From positions 1 through 64,000 of the forward strand of contig NZ_BMFW01000015.1 of the NCBI RefSeq assembly GCF_014639275.1: 64,000 nucleotides of DNA, in the 5' to 3' direction. The notes below the pieces were generated by a model. The model was not told the DNA's origin. It saw nothing but the letters and a program-made list of their open reading frames with translations, and ran no database searches. The position numbers were made by a program, and so were the translations under genes. Origin of the DNA: Arthrobacter liuii. Lineage in GTDB: Bacteria; Actinomycetota; Actinomycetes; Actinomycetales; Micrococcaceae. Positions 34,769 through 43,875 of this stretch are shown here, in pieces (within the stretch, counting starts at the first letter, position 1; every line of letters starts with the position of its first letter).

Positions 34769-35963
34769 CGATACCTCCCGGGATGACCTTCACCCGCCGC
34801 CCGGACAGCTCGTCCGGAATGTCGGCGTCGACGGCGGCGGTCACCAGGACCTGTTCCGCGCCGGCGACTATTGCCGCCAGTTTACGCCGCCGCTGGACGT
34901 CCAGTTCGGCAAAGACGTCGTCAAGGATGAGGATGGGAGCAGAACCACCGGTCCGGGCATCGTCCAGCATCACGTAGTACGAGGCCAGCCGAAGGGACAA
35001 ACACATGGACCACGTTTCCCCGTGCGAGGCATATCCCTTGGCAGGCGCCTGGCCGAGCGTCAGCTCCAGTTCGTCACGGTGCGGGCCAACAAGGGAAATG
35101 CCCCGTTCCAGTTCCTTTTTCCGGGATTCCGCGAACGCCTGGATATACCGTTCCATGAGTTGCTCGACGGAAAGCAGCCGCAGGTCATCCTGCGCGGCTG
35201 AAGAACCTCCGCCCGGGGCTTGCTGCACACTTCCGGCTGGAACGCCGTCGTCGTCCATCTGGTTCTGGAGCGTAGAACGGTAGGTGGCGTCAGCGTGCTT
35301 GGACGCGTCCGTGAGCTCGGCGTAGGCCCGGGAAAGGTGCGGGCGGAGCCGTTCCACCAGCTCCAGCCGGGCGTGCAGCAATTCCGCTCCGGCACGGGCC
35401 ATGTGCTGGTCCCACACGTCCAGGGTGGATTCATGCGCTGCCGTGAACTTGCCGGCACGCGCCGACTTGAGCAGGGCGTTGCGCTGTTTCAGGACACGGT
35501 CGTAATCGCTCCGGGTGGCTGCGTGGCGCGGGATAAGGCTGGCCAGCAGCTCGTCCAGGAAGCGGCGGCGGTTGGACGGATCACCCTTGACCAAAGCCAG
35601 GTCCTCCGGCGCGAAAAGGACGGTCTGGCAAATGCCGAGGATGTCGCGGGCACGCACCGGATTGCTGCGGTTGATGCGGCCGCGGTTGGCGCGACTGGCG
35701 TTGATTTCCAGCTCAAGGACCGTTGTCTGGCTGCCGCGGACCAGGCGGGCGCGCACCAGTGCCCGCTCCGTACCGAACCTCAGCAGGGGCGCATCGGAAC
35801 TGACACGGTGCGAACTAAGCGTGGCCAGGTAACCGATGGCCTCCATCAGGTTGGTCTTGCCGATTCCGTTGTACCCCACCAGGACGGTGACGCCCGGGCC
35901 CAAGGCGAGGTCAACCTGGGCGTAACTGCGGAAGTCGGTCAGTGAAAGGTGTTCCAGATACAC
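34758..35963 (-). CDS. recF: DNA replication and repair protein RecF
   Basis: The 401-residue SMC-like ATPase shows YLEHLSLTDFRSYAQVDLALG, Walker A GYNGIGKTNLMEAI, the signature/Walker B region GYASHGETWSMCLSLRLA and ILILDDVFAELD. A GTG start at 35963 gives the standard length plus a Gln/Pro insert near residues 255-270 (GVPAGSVQQAPGGG). RecF loads RecA at gaps with RecO/RecR. Confidence 0.97.
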   Translation of the reverse strand: MYLEHLSLTDFRSYAQVDLALGPGVTVLVGYNGIGKTNLMEAIGYLATLSSHRVSSDAPLLRFGTERALVRARLVRGSQTTVLELEINASRANRGRINRSNPVRARDILGICQTVLFAPEDLALVKGDPSNRRRFLDELLASLIPRHAATRSDYDRVLKQRNALLKSARAGKFTAAHESTLDVWDQHMARAGAELLHARLELVERLRPHLSRAYAELTDASKHADATYRSTLQNQMDDDGVPAGSVQQAPGGGSSAAQDDLRLLSVEQLMERYIQAFAESRKKELERGISLVGPHRDELELTLGQAPAKGYASHGETWSMCLSLRLASYYVMLDDARTGGSAPILILDDVFAELDVQRRRKLAAIVAGAEQVLVTAAVDADIPDELSGRRVKVIPGGIDEQ

Positions 35964-36008
35964 GCGGTTTTCGGCAATTCTGGGAACATTGTTGGTTCCC
36001 GGTGGGTG

Positions 36009-36905
36009 CTATTTGGCGGGACGGGTTGCGTGGCCGCCGAATTGGTTGCGCAGCGCGGAAACCATCTTCATGGCAGGCGAGGTGTCTTCGCGGGATGCGA
36101 ACCTGGCAAACAGCGCGGCGGTGATGGCTGGAGCGGGAACCGCGTTGGCGATAGCTTCCTCCACCGTCCAGCGGCCTTCGCCGGAATCCTCCACGTAATC
36201 GTCAATCGAGGCCAGGCCCGGGTCCTCGTCCAAGGCCTTGACCATGAGGTCCAGCAGCCACGAGCGGACCACCGTCCCCTTCTGCCACGCCCGGAAGGTG
36301 CCGGGCAGGTCGGTGACGATGTCCTTGGCGGCGAGCAGTTCATAGCCCTCGGCATACGCCTGCATCAATCCGTATTCGATTCCGTTGTGGACCATCTTGG
36401 CGTAGTGGCCGGCACCGATTCCGCCCACGTGGACAAAACTGTCCGCCCTCTCACCCTCCGGACGCAGCGCATCGAAAATTGGCAAAGCGCGCTCAATGTC
36501 CGCGGCGTCGCCACCGGCCATCAGTCCGTAACCGTTCTGGAGTCCCCAAACTCCGCCCGAGACGCCGCAGTCGGCGAAGCGGATCCCCTTGGCGGCGAAC
36601 AGTTCGCCGTGCCTCTGGTCTTCGGTGAATCGGGAGTTGCCGCCGTCGATGACAAGGTCGCCCGGCTGCAGCTTTTCGCTGAGTTCGGTAACCACGGCAT
36701 CGGTGATGGCTCCGGACGGGACCATTACCCAGATGATTCTCGGCGCAGGAACCGCGGCGATCAGATCATCGACGCTGGCGGCATCAGTGACGTCAGGGTT
36801 CCGGTCGTAGCCCGTGACCTCCACGCTTCCCTTGCGCAGGCGCTCACGCATGTTGAATCCCATTTTGCCGAGGCCAATCAGTCCAATGTGCATTGTGGAA
36901 CTCAT
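36009..36905 (-). CDS. gnd: 6-phosphogluconate dehydrogenase, decarboxylating (short form)
   Basis: The 298-residue enzyme has the NAD(P)-binding start MHIGLIGLGKMGFNM, then VIDGGNSRFTEDQ, the substrate motif DCGVSGGVWGLQNGYGLMAGG and VGGIGAGHYAKMVHNGIEYGLMQ with the catalytic Lys. The short (~300 aa) form is typical of the actinobacterial, often NAD-linked type. It oxidises 6-phosphogluconate to ribulose 5-phosphate. Its place between recF and dnaN is conserved in Actinobacteria. The second ATG at 36893 is an alternative start. Confidence 0.95.
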   Translation of the reverse strand: MSSTMHIGLIGLGKMGFNMRERLRKGSVEVTGYDRNPDVTDAASVDDLIAAVPAPRIIWVMVPSGAITDAVVTELSEKLQPGDLVIDGGNSRFTEDQRHGELFAAKGIRFADCGVSGGVWGLQNGYGLMAGGDAADIERALPIFDALRPEGERADSFVHVGGIGAGHYAKMVHNGIEYGLMQAYAEGYELLAAKDIVTDLPGTFRAWQKGTVVRSWLLDLMVKALDEDPGLASIDDYVEDSGEGRWTVEEAIANAVPAPAITAALFARFASREDTSPAMKMVSALRNQFGGHATRPAK

Positions 36906-37042
36906 TTCTGCGCTAGTGGGTGGCGGTGGTTGGGAGGGGGTCGCTCTTCTGGGGTAGTCCCGCGCCGTGAGGGCGGCGGTGGGTGGGGCCCCATCGGCGA
37001 GGGGCCCGGCCTGAGCTTGCGAAGGCTGGGAGCCGATGGGGA

Positions 37043-38167
37043 CTAGTTGGGAAGTCGGACCGGCATCACCAGGTAGCGGTAGTCATCCTGGTCTTCGCCG
37101 TCGGCATCTGCTTGGGCTGTGATCATGGCCGGCTTGGGTGCCGCGGTGAACGAGAACCGGACGAACTTTGTCTCTATGACGCTGAGCCCCTCGATCAGGT
37201 AATGCGGATTGAAGGCAACAGTGATGTCGTCACCGGACAGCTGCGCTTCAAGCTCTTCGGACGCCTGTGCGTCCTCTCCGGTACCGGCGTCCAGGTTTAG
37301 CAGTCCAGCAGTGAAAGCAAGCCGGACCGGGGTGTTGCGCTCGGCCACGAGCGAGACCCGGCGCACGGCTTCAACCAGTTCCTGGGTCTGGACCGTGGCA
37401 TGGATGGGGGTGGACTCGGGGAACAGCGACCGGATCTTGGGGTAGTCGCCGTCCACCAGGAGTGACGTGGTGGTGCGCCCGCCGCTTTCGAACCCGATAA
37501 GCCGGCTGTCGTCGTCGGACAGGGCCAGGTTGATGTCCCCACTGTTGCCGAGCGTTTTAGCTACCTCATTGAGGGTTTTGGCCTTGACCAGGGCGCTGGT
37601 GGAAATGCCGGGAGTGACCGGCTTCCACGGCACTTCACGCATGGCGAGCCGGTAACGGTCGGTGGCCAGCAGCGTGATCAGGTCGTCTTCGATCTCCATT
37701 CGCACGCCGGTGAGGATGGGGAGGGTGTCGTCCTTGCTGGCCGCGATGATGACCTGCGAAACGGCCTGGGCGAAGGCATCGCCCGGAACGGTTCCGCTGA
37801 TGGCCGGCAGGGCTGGCAGTGGGGGATATTCGGCTTCCGGCATGGTGGCCAGGTGGAAGCTGCTTCGGCGGCAGGTAAGCGTGACTTTGTTGCCGTCGGT
37901 TTCGACGTCCACCGGCGCCGAAGGCAGGCTGCGGCAGATGTCGGCAAGCAGTCGTCCGGAAACCAGGATGGTGCCTTCGTCCCTGATGTCGGCCGTGATT
38001 TCAAGTCGTGCCGAGGTCTCGTAGTCAAAGCTGGAAAGGCTGACGGTTCCTGCTTCAGCCTTCAAAAGCAGGCCGGAGAGGACGGGCACTGGCGGCCGCG
38101 GAGACAACGACCGGGCTGTCCAGGTGACGGCTTCTGCCAGGACGTCCCGATCGACTCTGAACTTCAC
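37043..38167 (-). CDS. dnaN: DNA polymerase III sliding clamp (beta subunit)
   Basis: The 374-residue protein has three beta-clamp domains: FRVDRDVLAEAVTWTARSLSPRPPVPVLSGLLL, then LPILTGVRMEIEDDLITLLATDRYRLAMREV and a third ending YRYLVMPVRLPN, the classical C-terminal M-P-x-R-L. The GTG at 38167 is the natural start. The dnaN-dnaA gap upstream is part of oriC. Confidence 0.98.
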   Translation of the reverse strand: MKFRVDRDVLAEAVTWTARSLSPRPPVPVLSGLLLKAEAGTVSLSSFDYETSARLEITADIRDEGTILVSGRLLADICRSLPSAPVDVETDGNKVTLTCRRSSFHLATMPEAEYPPLPALPAISGTVPGDAFAQAVSQVIIAASKDDTLPILTGVRMEIEDDLITLLATDRYRLAMREVPWKPVTPGISTSALVKAKTLNEVAKTLGNSGDINLALSDDDSRLIGFESGGRTTTSLLVDGDYPKIRSLFPESTPIHATVQTQELVEAVRRVSLVAERNTPVRLAFTAGLLNLDAGTGEDAQASEELEAQLSGDDITVAFNPHYLIEGLSVIETKFVRFSFTAAPKPAMITAQADADGEDQDDYRYLVMPVRLPN

Positions 38168-38704
38168 GGAAGGGTGCCGCCTTTCATTGCTGATGCCATG
38201 TAAACCCGGGAATTTCGCAGGAAACTCCGGAAGAAGTTGGGCGTGCCCTTCGATGGTGCATGGTCCGTGGAGATTGAAACCACACGAAAACCCAGGGATG
38301 GGAGCGCTGCTGACAGCTTAGCCGGAAGATCCGGGATTAACCCATCCCCCGGAGTCCGGCCCGGACCTCCAGGGGCCGGCAGGCCCTGTCTCCGAATGTG
38401 CGGACCGTTCTTGTTGTTTGAGGGATTTCGATTTTTTGGGATTAGTAGTGTTAATAACTGCTGTGGAAACTGTGGATAACCCGGTCCAGCCGCATGGTTC
38501 CGCGCTTAAGCCCTGTTCACGGACTGTGCGTTAAGCAGGTTTTAAACAGGGTGTGGATGGGGACAACACGAAACCCTGTTTTTAACGATCCACAGACGGC
38601 TTAAGGGTTTTAAGCCCATTAACCGCCCTTGTCCCCTTAACTATCCACAGGCTTATCCACATGCCTCTGTTAATAAGGTATGGAGTGCCCGGTGCGGTGT
38701 GGAT
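38168..38704. other. oriC: oriC part 1: dnaN-dnaA intergenic region
   Basis: A 537-base gap with perfect DnaA boxes TGTGGATAA (38471-38479) and TTATCCACA (38653-38661), and near boxes TGTGGATGG (38552-38560) and CTATCCACA (38641-38649). A 57-base AT-rich patch (38407-38463, with GATTTTTTGGG and GTGTTAATAA) next to the first box is the best candidate unwinding element. Many TTAA steps follow (38530-38640). Replication probably starts here or in the partner gap on the other side of dnaA. Confidence 0.82.
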
Positions 38705-40126
38705 TCAGGAGTCGCGCTGTTGCTGCTTGATCCGGTTGGTCAGCTCCGTCACCTGGTTGTAGATCACACGGCGCTCGGCCATCAGCTCGCGGATCTTCCG
38801 GTCGGCGTGGATGACAGTGGTGTGGTCGCGGCCACCGAGCTCCTGCCCGATCTTGGGAAGTGACATGTCAGTGAGCTCCCGGCAGAGGTACATCGCGATC
38901 TGCCGTGCTGTCACCAACGTCCGGGTCCGGGATTTGCTGCACAGCTCTTCCATGCTGAGTTTGAAGTAGTCAGCCGTCTGCTGAAGGATCTGGGCGGACG
39001 TGATCTCTTGGGCGCCGTCATCGGTAATGAGGTCCTTCAGGACCATTTCGGCAAGGGCCACGTCCACCGGCTGGCGGTTCAGGCTGGCGAAGGCCGTGAC
39101 CCTGATCAGTGCGCCTTCGAGTTCACGGATGTTGCTGGAGATTTTGGAAGCGATGTACTCGAGGGCATCGTCCGGCGCCGACAGGCCCTCACTTAGTGCC
39201 TTTTTGCGGAGGATGGCGATGCGGGTCTCAAGTTCGGGCGGCTGGATGTCCGTCAGCAGGCCCCACTCGAAACGGGACTTCATGCGGTCCTCGAACCCCG
39301 CCAGCAGCTTGGGCGGCTGGTCCGAGGTGATGACCACCTGCTTGTTGTTGTTGTGCAGGGCATTGAAGGTGTGGAAGAACTCCTCTAGCGTACGGTCCTT
39401 GCCGGCCAGGAACTGGATGTCATCGATCAGCAGGACGTCTACGTTGCGGTAGGTCGTCTTGAAGCTTGTGCCCTCGTCGTCGCGGATCGAGTTGATGAAG
39501 TCGTTGGTGAATTCTTCGGAATTCACGTAGCGGACGCGGATCCCGCTGTACAGCCGCCGGGCGTAGTGGCCGATTGCGTGCAAGAGATGCGTCTTGCCGA
39601 GGCCGGAGTCACCGTAGATGAAGAGCGGGTTGTATGCCTTGGCGGGCGCCTCGGCGACGGCAACGGCGGCGGCGTGGGCAAAACGGTTCGAGGAACCAAT
39701 CACGAAGGTATCGAAGACGTACTTCGGGTTTAGTCGGCCGAACTCGTGCGACGTGCTGGGCAGCATGGGCTGCGGCTTCTGCTCGATCACCTGGTCCGGC
39801 GCGAAAGCAGGTTCGACGGCGGGTTCGGGCTCTTCGTGGATGGGAACCAGGTCGGTGTCCACGTCGATGGCGCAGCGGATGTCTTCGGAGAAGACGTTGT
39901 GCAGTGCGTCGTCGAGGGCTTCCTTGACCTGGGTCTGGAGCACTTCACGGGTGAGTTCGTTGGGAACTGCTACGAGGAGGGTGGAACCGATGAGTCCCTG
40001 CGCCTGGGCGAGGATGACAAACCCCCGCTGGCGAGGTGATACGCGGTGGTCCTGTTCCAGCAGGCTGACAACCCGACGCCAGGAACTTCCGACAGTATTG
40101 GCGTGGTTTGCTTCGTCTACTGTCAT
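38705..40126 (-). CDS. dnaA: Chromosomal replication initiator DnaA
   Basis: The 473-residue DnaA has domain I (WRRVVSLLEQDHRVSPRQRGFV), a short acidic linker, the AAA+ domain (LNPKYVFDTFVIGSSNRFAHAAA, Walker A GDSGLGKTHLLHAIG, Walker B VDVLLIDDIQFLAGK, arginine finger region) and domain IV (ARQIAMYLCRELTDMSLPKIGQELGGRDHTTVIHADRKI) that reads DnaA boxes. I use the ATG at 40126 rather than the TTG one codon earlier. It is flanked on both sides by origin DNA. Confidence 0.98.
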   Translation of the reverse strand: MTVDEANHANTVGSSWRRVVSLLEQDHRVSPRQRGFVILAQAQGLIGSTLLVAVPNELTREVLQTQVKEALDDALHNVFSEDIRCAIDVDTDLVPIHEEPEPAVEPAFAPDQVIEQKPQPMLPSTSHEFGRLNPKYVFDTFVIGSSNRFAHAAAVAVAEAPAKAYNPLFIYGDSGLGKTHLLHAIGHYARRLYSGIRVRYVNSEEFTNDFINSIRDDEGTSFKTTYRNVDVLLIDDIQFLAGKDRTLEEFFHTFNALHNNNKQVVITSDQPPKLLAGFEDRMKSRFEWGLLTDIQPPELETRIAILRKKALSEGLSAPDDALEYIASKISSNIRELEGALIRVTAFASLNRQPVDVALAEMVLKDLITDDGAQEITSAQILQQTADYFKLSMEELCSKSRTRTLVTARQIAMYLCRELTDMSLPKIGQELGGRDHTTVIHADRKIRELMAERRVIYNQVTELTNRIKQQQRDS

Positions 40127-40596
40127 CAATCGGTTCCCTCAAAACTTGCTATGCCTGCATTGCCTGCAGCCCAAGTCCGGAACCAGGGTGCTGGCCCAGC
40201 GTAATCCACAGGGTTATGCACAGTCCGTGGATAATCGGCTACTGGGACACTCTAGGGGATGAAAAGCCTAGAAGATAGCTGGCTATCCGGCTGTGGATAA
40301 TTACACGGGTGTGGTTCCAAATGCACCGTTGTGAGCCACTTCATCCACAGGCTGTTGGGGATACTTAGGCACAGCTGGGGACAGCCGGGGCAGGCCGTTC
40401 CGGTTTGACTCCGGGCTCTCATTTGCCCTAATGTTGTGAAGTCCTTTGTGCCCGCTTTTTGGCCCCAACTGAACCCTCCAAAGCGCAATGCGCCTGGACA
40501 GCCGGGGGAAGCGTGCATATACAAAACTTAGCGTCGGCCAGTTCTTCCCCATTACTGATCGGGTGGGCGCACCTTTGATCCACTGGAGTAACTAAC
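40127..40596. other. oriC: oriC part 2: dnaA-rpmH intergenic region
   Basis: A 470-base gap with one perfect DnaA box TGTGGATAA (40292-40300) and four one-mismatch boxes: TAATCCACA (40202-40210), TTATGCACA (40214-40222), CGTGGATAA (40226-40234) and TCATCCACA (40341-40349). It also holds the divergent promoters of dnaA and rpmH. Together with the dnaN-dnaA gap this is a bipartite origin layout. Confidence 0.8.
40405..40434 (+). promoter_or_regulatory. Putative rpmH promoter
   Basis: TTGACT (40405-40410) and TAATGT (40429-40434) are 18 bases apart, about 160 bases before rpmH. It is the best sigma-70-like pair in the gap. Confidence 0.5.
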
Positions 40597-40734
40597 GTGA
40601 GCAAGCGGACTTTTCAGCCGAATAACCGCCGTCGAGCCAAGAAGCACGGCTTCCGCCTTCGTATGCGTACCCGTGCGGGCCGCGCCATCCTGGCAGCCCG
40701 GCGTGGCAAGGGCCGCACCGAACTGTCGGCCTAA
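40597..40734 (+). CDS. rpmH: 50S ribosomal protein L34
   Basis: The 45-residue protein (GTG start) reads [20 protein letters not shown] followed by [18 protein letters not shown], the universal L34 sequence. Upstream is GGAG at the usual distance. It is the first gene of the rightward rpmH-rnpA-yidD-yidC-jag-rsmG run. Confidence 0.98.
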   Translation: MSKRTFQPNNRRRAKKHGFRLRMRTRAGRAILAARRGKGRTELSA

Positions 40735-40774
40735 ATAACTGGCTTATCGGTAGACATCCCTTTGCGAGTTTAAG

Positions 40775-41185
40775 GTGCTGGCCGCCCGCAACCGCTTGAG
40801 GACCTCAACCGATTTTTCAACAACTGTACGTTCCGGTGTCCGCAATGGACGCCGGAACGTAGTGTTATATGCGGCAGCCATTGCTGCCGACGAACCCAGC
40901 CGGATCGGGTTCATTGTTTCCAAAAGTGTAGGGAACGCGGTGGTCAGAAACCTCGTTAAGAGGAGACTGAGAGAAGCAGGTGCTGCCTCGTTGCGCGAGC
41001 ACGGCACAGGACTCGCTATCGTGGTGCGGGCGCTTCCGGCGTCTGCCTCCGCCAGCTGGGACCAGCTGCTGTCGGACTACAACGCTGCACTGGAATCTAC
41101 GCTTAACCGGCTGGCTGGCCGCCCTTCCCGGGCTGCCGCCAAAGGTTCGGCCGGTACAACACAGGAGGGGACAACGCGTGCCTAA
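40775..41185 (+). CDS. rnpA: Ribonuclease P protein component
   Basis: The 136-residue basic protein has LAARNRLRTSTDFSTTVRSGVRNGRRNVVLY and the RNR-type motif SKSVGNAVVRNLVKRRLREA, which binds pre-tRNA leader with RNase P RNA. GTG start. A ~25-residue Ala/Gly/Thr tail extends the C terminus. Its stop overlaps the yidD start. Confidence 0.97.
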   Translation: MLAARNRLRTSTDFSTTVRSGVRNGRRNVVLYAAAIAADEPSRIGFIVSKSVGNAVVRNLVKRRLREAGAASLREHGTGLAIVVRALPASASASWDQLLSDYNAALESTLNRLAGRPSRAAAKGSAGTTQEGTTRA

Positions 41186-41570
41186 CGCCACTGCCGTCGT
41201 CGCCCGTTTCCGCATCGTGACCGTCGCCGTCGGAAAATTCCTCTGGAACCTGCCCCGGAACATCCTCATTCTCCTGCTGATGGCCTACCGCAAGGTGGTT
41301 TCTCCCTTGTACGGGCCGGTCTGCAGATTCTTTCCTTCATGCTCGGCCTATGCCCTCGAAGCGGTTACCGTCCATGGCGCCGTCAAGGGAAGCTGGCTCG
41401 CAGTGCGGCGCCTTGGCCACTGCCACCCATGGAACGCCGGCGGAGTGGATCACGTCCCCGCCGGCGGCCGGGAATGGCCCGCAGGCCGGACCCCCACAAT
41501 TGTTGTGCTGAACAATCCGGACAGGTACCTGGTTGCTCAGACTGATGAAGAAGGCCGCAGTGCGGCCTGA
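41178..41570 (+). CDS. yidD: Membrane protein insertion efficiency factor YidD
   Basis: A GTG at 41178, with AGGAGGGG (41163-41170) before it, starts a 130-residue protein. The YidD core is LLMAYRKVVSPLYGPVCRFFPSCSAYALEAVTVHG and RRLGHCHPWNAGGVDHVP, including the conserved C-R-F-x-P-S-C-S-x-Y-A and C-H-P. YidD helps YidC insert membrane proteins. It overlaps rnpA by 8 bases and is 15 bases before yidC. Confidence 0.95.
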   Translation: MPNATAVVARFRIVTVAVGKFLWNLPRNILILLLMAYRKVVSPLYGPVCRFFPSCSAYALEAVTVHGAVKGSWLAVRRLGHCHPWNAGGVDHVPAGGREWPAGRTPTIVVLNNPDRYLVAQTDEEGRSAA

Positions 41571-41585
41571 CGAATAGGGATAAGT

Positions 41586-42551
41586 ATGGACATCTTTGGG
41601 ACAATAATCGCCCCGTTTAAGTGGCTGGTTTCGTTCATCATGGTGGCGTTCCACGATGGACTGAGCGCCATTGGCATGCCCGCCGCGAACGGCTGGACCT
41701 GGACCTTGGCCATTATCGGGCTGGTGCTGGTGATCCGCGCCGCCCTGATCCCGGTATTCGTCAAGCAGATCAAGGCGCAGCGTGGCATGCAGCTGCTCCA
41801 GCCCGACCTGAAGAAGCTGCAGGAAAAGTATAAGGGCAAGACCGACCAGCTGTCCCGCCAAGCCATGGCCCAGGAACAGATGGCCATGTACAAGAAGCAC
41901 GGGACCAATCCGTTCTCGGCCTGCCTGCCCATGCTGATCCAGATGCCCTTCTTCTTCGCACTGTTCCAGGTCCTGTCGGGGATTTCACAGGCCAAGGACC
42001 AGGGCGCCGGTATCGGGGCGATGAGCCACGAGCAGGTAGTGGAATTCGACGCTTCGAGCATCTTTGGTGCCCCGCTGTCCGCAGCCCTGCTGCACGGCGG
42101 TGCCGACAACGTCGCCGTGGTAGTGCTCTCAATCGTGATGATCCTGGCCATGACGGCATCGCAGTTCATCACCCAGAAGCAGATCATGGCCAAGAACATG
42201 TCTGAAGAAGCCATGGCCAGCCCGTTCATGCGCCAGCAGAAGATGATGCTGTACATCCTGCCCATCGTCTTCGGTGTGGGTGGCATCAACTTCCCCATCG
42301 GTGTCCTGATCTACTGGACCACCACCAACCTTTGGACCATGGGCCAGCAGTTCTTCGTCATCCGCCGCATGCCGACGCCGGGATCCCCCGCGGCCAAGGC
42401 ACTCGCCGAACGCCGTGCCGCCAAGGGGCTGCCGGCGCTGTCCGTCCTCAGCGGAAAACGGGATGAAGCGGCCGACGCCGCCGCGGCGGCCGCAGTCGAG
42501 ACCAAGGGACAGCGCGTTCAGCCCCAGCGCAAGAACAGGAAGAAGAAGTAA
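41586..42551 (+). CDS. yidC: Membrane protein insertase YidC/Oxa1
   Basis: The 321-residue protein has five predicted helices (WLVSFIMVAFHDGLSA, TLAIIGLVLVIRAALIPVFVKQ with the groove Arg, PMLIQMPFFFALFQVL, VVVLSIVMILAMTASQ, YILPIVFGVGGINFPIGVLIYW) and a basic C-terminal tail (KGQRVQPQRKNRKKK) typical of ribosome binding. There is no large periplasmic domain, as in Gram-positives. Its stop overlaps the jag start. Confidence 0.97.
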   Translation: MDIFGTIIAPFKWLVSFIMVAFHDGLSAIGMPAANGWTWTLAIIGLVLVIRAALIPVFVKQIKAQRGMQLLQPDLKKLQEKYKGKTDQLSRQAMAQEQMAMYKKHGTNPFSACLPMLIQMPFFFALFQVLSGISQAKDQGAGIGAMSHEQVVEFDASSIFGAPLSAALLHGGADNVAVVVLSIVMILAMTASQFITQKQIMAKNMSEEAMASPFMRQQKMMLYILPIVFGVGGINFPIGVLIYWTTTNLWTMGQQFFVIRRMPTPGSPAAKALAERRAAKGLPALSVLSGKRDEAADAAAAAAVETKGQRVQPQRKNRKKK

Positions 42552-43114
42552 TGTCAGCCGAGAGCACCGAGCACGCCCTGTCTGAAGAGATCGAAGATCA
42601 GGACGAATCCTTGGACCAGGATGCTTCCGCTCCCAAGGTTTCCGCCGCCACCCGCCTCGAGGAAGAGGGGGACGTCGCCGCAGATTACCTTGAGGAACTG
42701 CTGGACATCGCCGACATTGATGGCGACATCGACATTGAGGTCCGCAACGGCAGGACCTACATCTCCATCGTTGCCGAGGACGAAGCCGAAGGGCTGGAAG
42801 GCCTGGTTGGCGAAGACGGCGAGGTCCTTGAAGCCCTCCAGGAGCTCACCCGGCTGGCAGTGCTGTCCGCCACGGAGAACCGCTCCCGGCTGGTCCTGGA
42901 CATCAACGGGTACCGGCAGGAACGCACCGGGCATCTGCAGAAGATCGCCGAAGATGCCGCTGCCGCCGTGAAGGAAACAGGCAAGTCAGTGGCCCTCGAA
43001 CCGATGAGCGCCTACGAACGGAAGATCGTGCACGACGCCGTGGCCGATCTGGGACTGGTCAGCGAGTCCGAAGGCGAAGGCGCCGGACGCCACATTGTTG
43101 TTTCCTCAGACTAG
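42551..43114 (+). CDS. jag: KH/R3H RNA-binding protein Jag (KhpB)
   Basis: The 187-residue protein has an acidic leader (~45 residues), a KH-like domain (YLEELLDIADIDGDIDIEVRNGRTYISI, GLEGLVGEDGEVLEALQELTRLA) and a C-terminal R3H domain (EPMSAYERKIVHDAVADL). The Jag-N domain is absent, as in other actinobacteria. It probably binds RNA with KhpA and affects cell shape/division. ATG overlaps the yidC stop. Confidence 0.95.
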   Translation: MSAESTEHALSEEIEDQDESLDQDASAPKVSAATRLEEEGDVAADYLEELLDIADIDGDIDIEVRNGRTYISIVAEDEAEGLEGLVGEDGEVLEALQELTRLAVLSATENRSRLVLDINGYRQERTGHLQKIAEDAAAAVKETGKSVALEPMSAYERKIVHDAVADLGLVSESEGEGAGRHIVVSSD

Positions 43115-43117
43115 AGA

Positions 43118-43786
43118 ATGCTGAACCCGATAACCATGGTTGACATCACGGCAGCAGAACTTCACGCTGCTGAGAAGATCTTCGGCGACCGGCTGGAGCT
43201 CGCCAAGCGCTACGTGGAGCACCTTGCCACGTCCGGGACCGAGCGCGGCCTGATCGGTCCGCGCGAGGTGCCCAGGCTGTGGAGCCGGCACGTGCTCAAC
43301 TGTGCGGTCATCGAAAGCGTGATTGCCCACGGAAGCCATGTTGCCGACGTCGGAAGCGGCGCGGGACTGCCCGGCCTCTGCCTTGCCATCGCGCGTCCCG
43401 ACCTTGAGTTGACCCTCATCGAGCCGCTCGAGCGCAGGGTGATCTGGCTCCAGGAAGTGGTCGATGACCTCGGCTTGGACAACGTCACTGTCATGCGCAC
43501 CCGGGCAGAGCTGGCTGTGGGCAACGTGGAGGCTGACGTGGTGACTGCCCGCGCTGTATCGGCGCTAACCAACCTTGCCGGCCTCACCATCCCGCTTCTC
43601 GGCGGACACGGTGAAGTAGTGGCCATCAAGGGCCGCAGCGCTGGTGAGGAAATCGACAAGGCAGCCAAGACCATCCGCAAGCTGGGTGGCGAGGATACCT
43701 CCGTGCTGACCGTGGGTGACAATCTCCTGGAGGAGCCCACCACGGTGGTTCGCATCGTGGTGAACAAGTCCCAAAAGAAGTCCTAA
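43118..43786 (+). CDS. rsmG: 16S rRNA (guanine-N7) methyltransferase RsmG
   Basis: The 222-residue class I SAM methyltransferase (GidB) has VADVGSGAGLPGLCLAIARPDLELTLIEPLERR, and it methylates G527 of 16S rRNA. Loss gives low-level streptomycin resistance in many bacteria. The ATG at 43118 is 3 bases after the jag stop; the ATG at 43136 (MVDITAAEL) is a close alternative. Confidence 0.96.
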   Translation: MLNPITMVDITAAELHAAEKIFGDRLELAKRYVEHLATSGTERGLIGPREVPRLWSRHVLNCAVIESVIAHGSHVADVGSGAGLPGLCLAIARPDLELTLIEPLERRVIWLQEVVDDLGLDNVTVMRTRAELAVGNVEADVVTARAVSALTNLAGLTIPLLGGHGEVVAIKGRSAGEEIDKAAKTIRKLGGEDTSVLTVGDNLLEEPTTVVRIVVNKSQKKS

Positions 43787-43875
43787 TGCGGGCCCGCCGA
43801 CGGCTGTCAGCAGGCCGGAGCGGTTAGGCTAGACAACGGCAGCAAAATTGGCTGAACGAGAGTGAGTGTGCCCCA

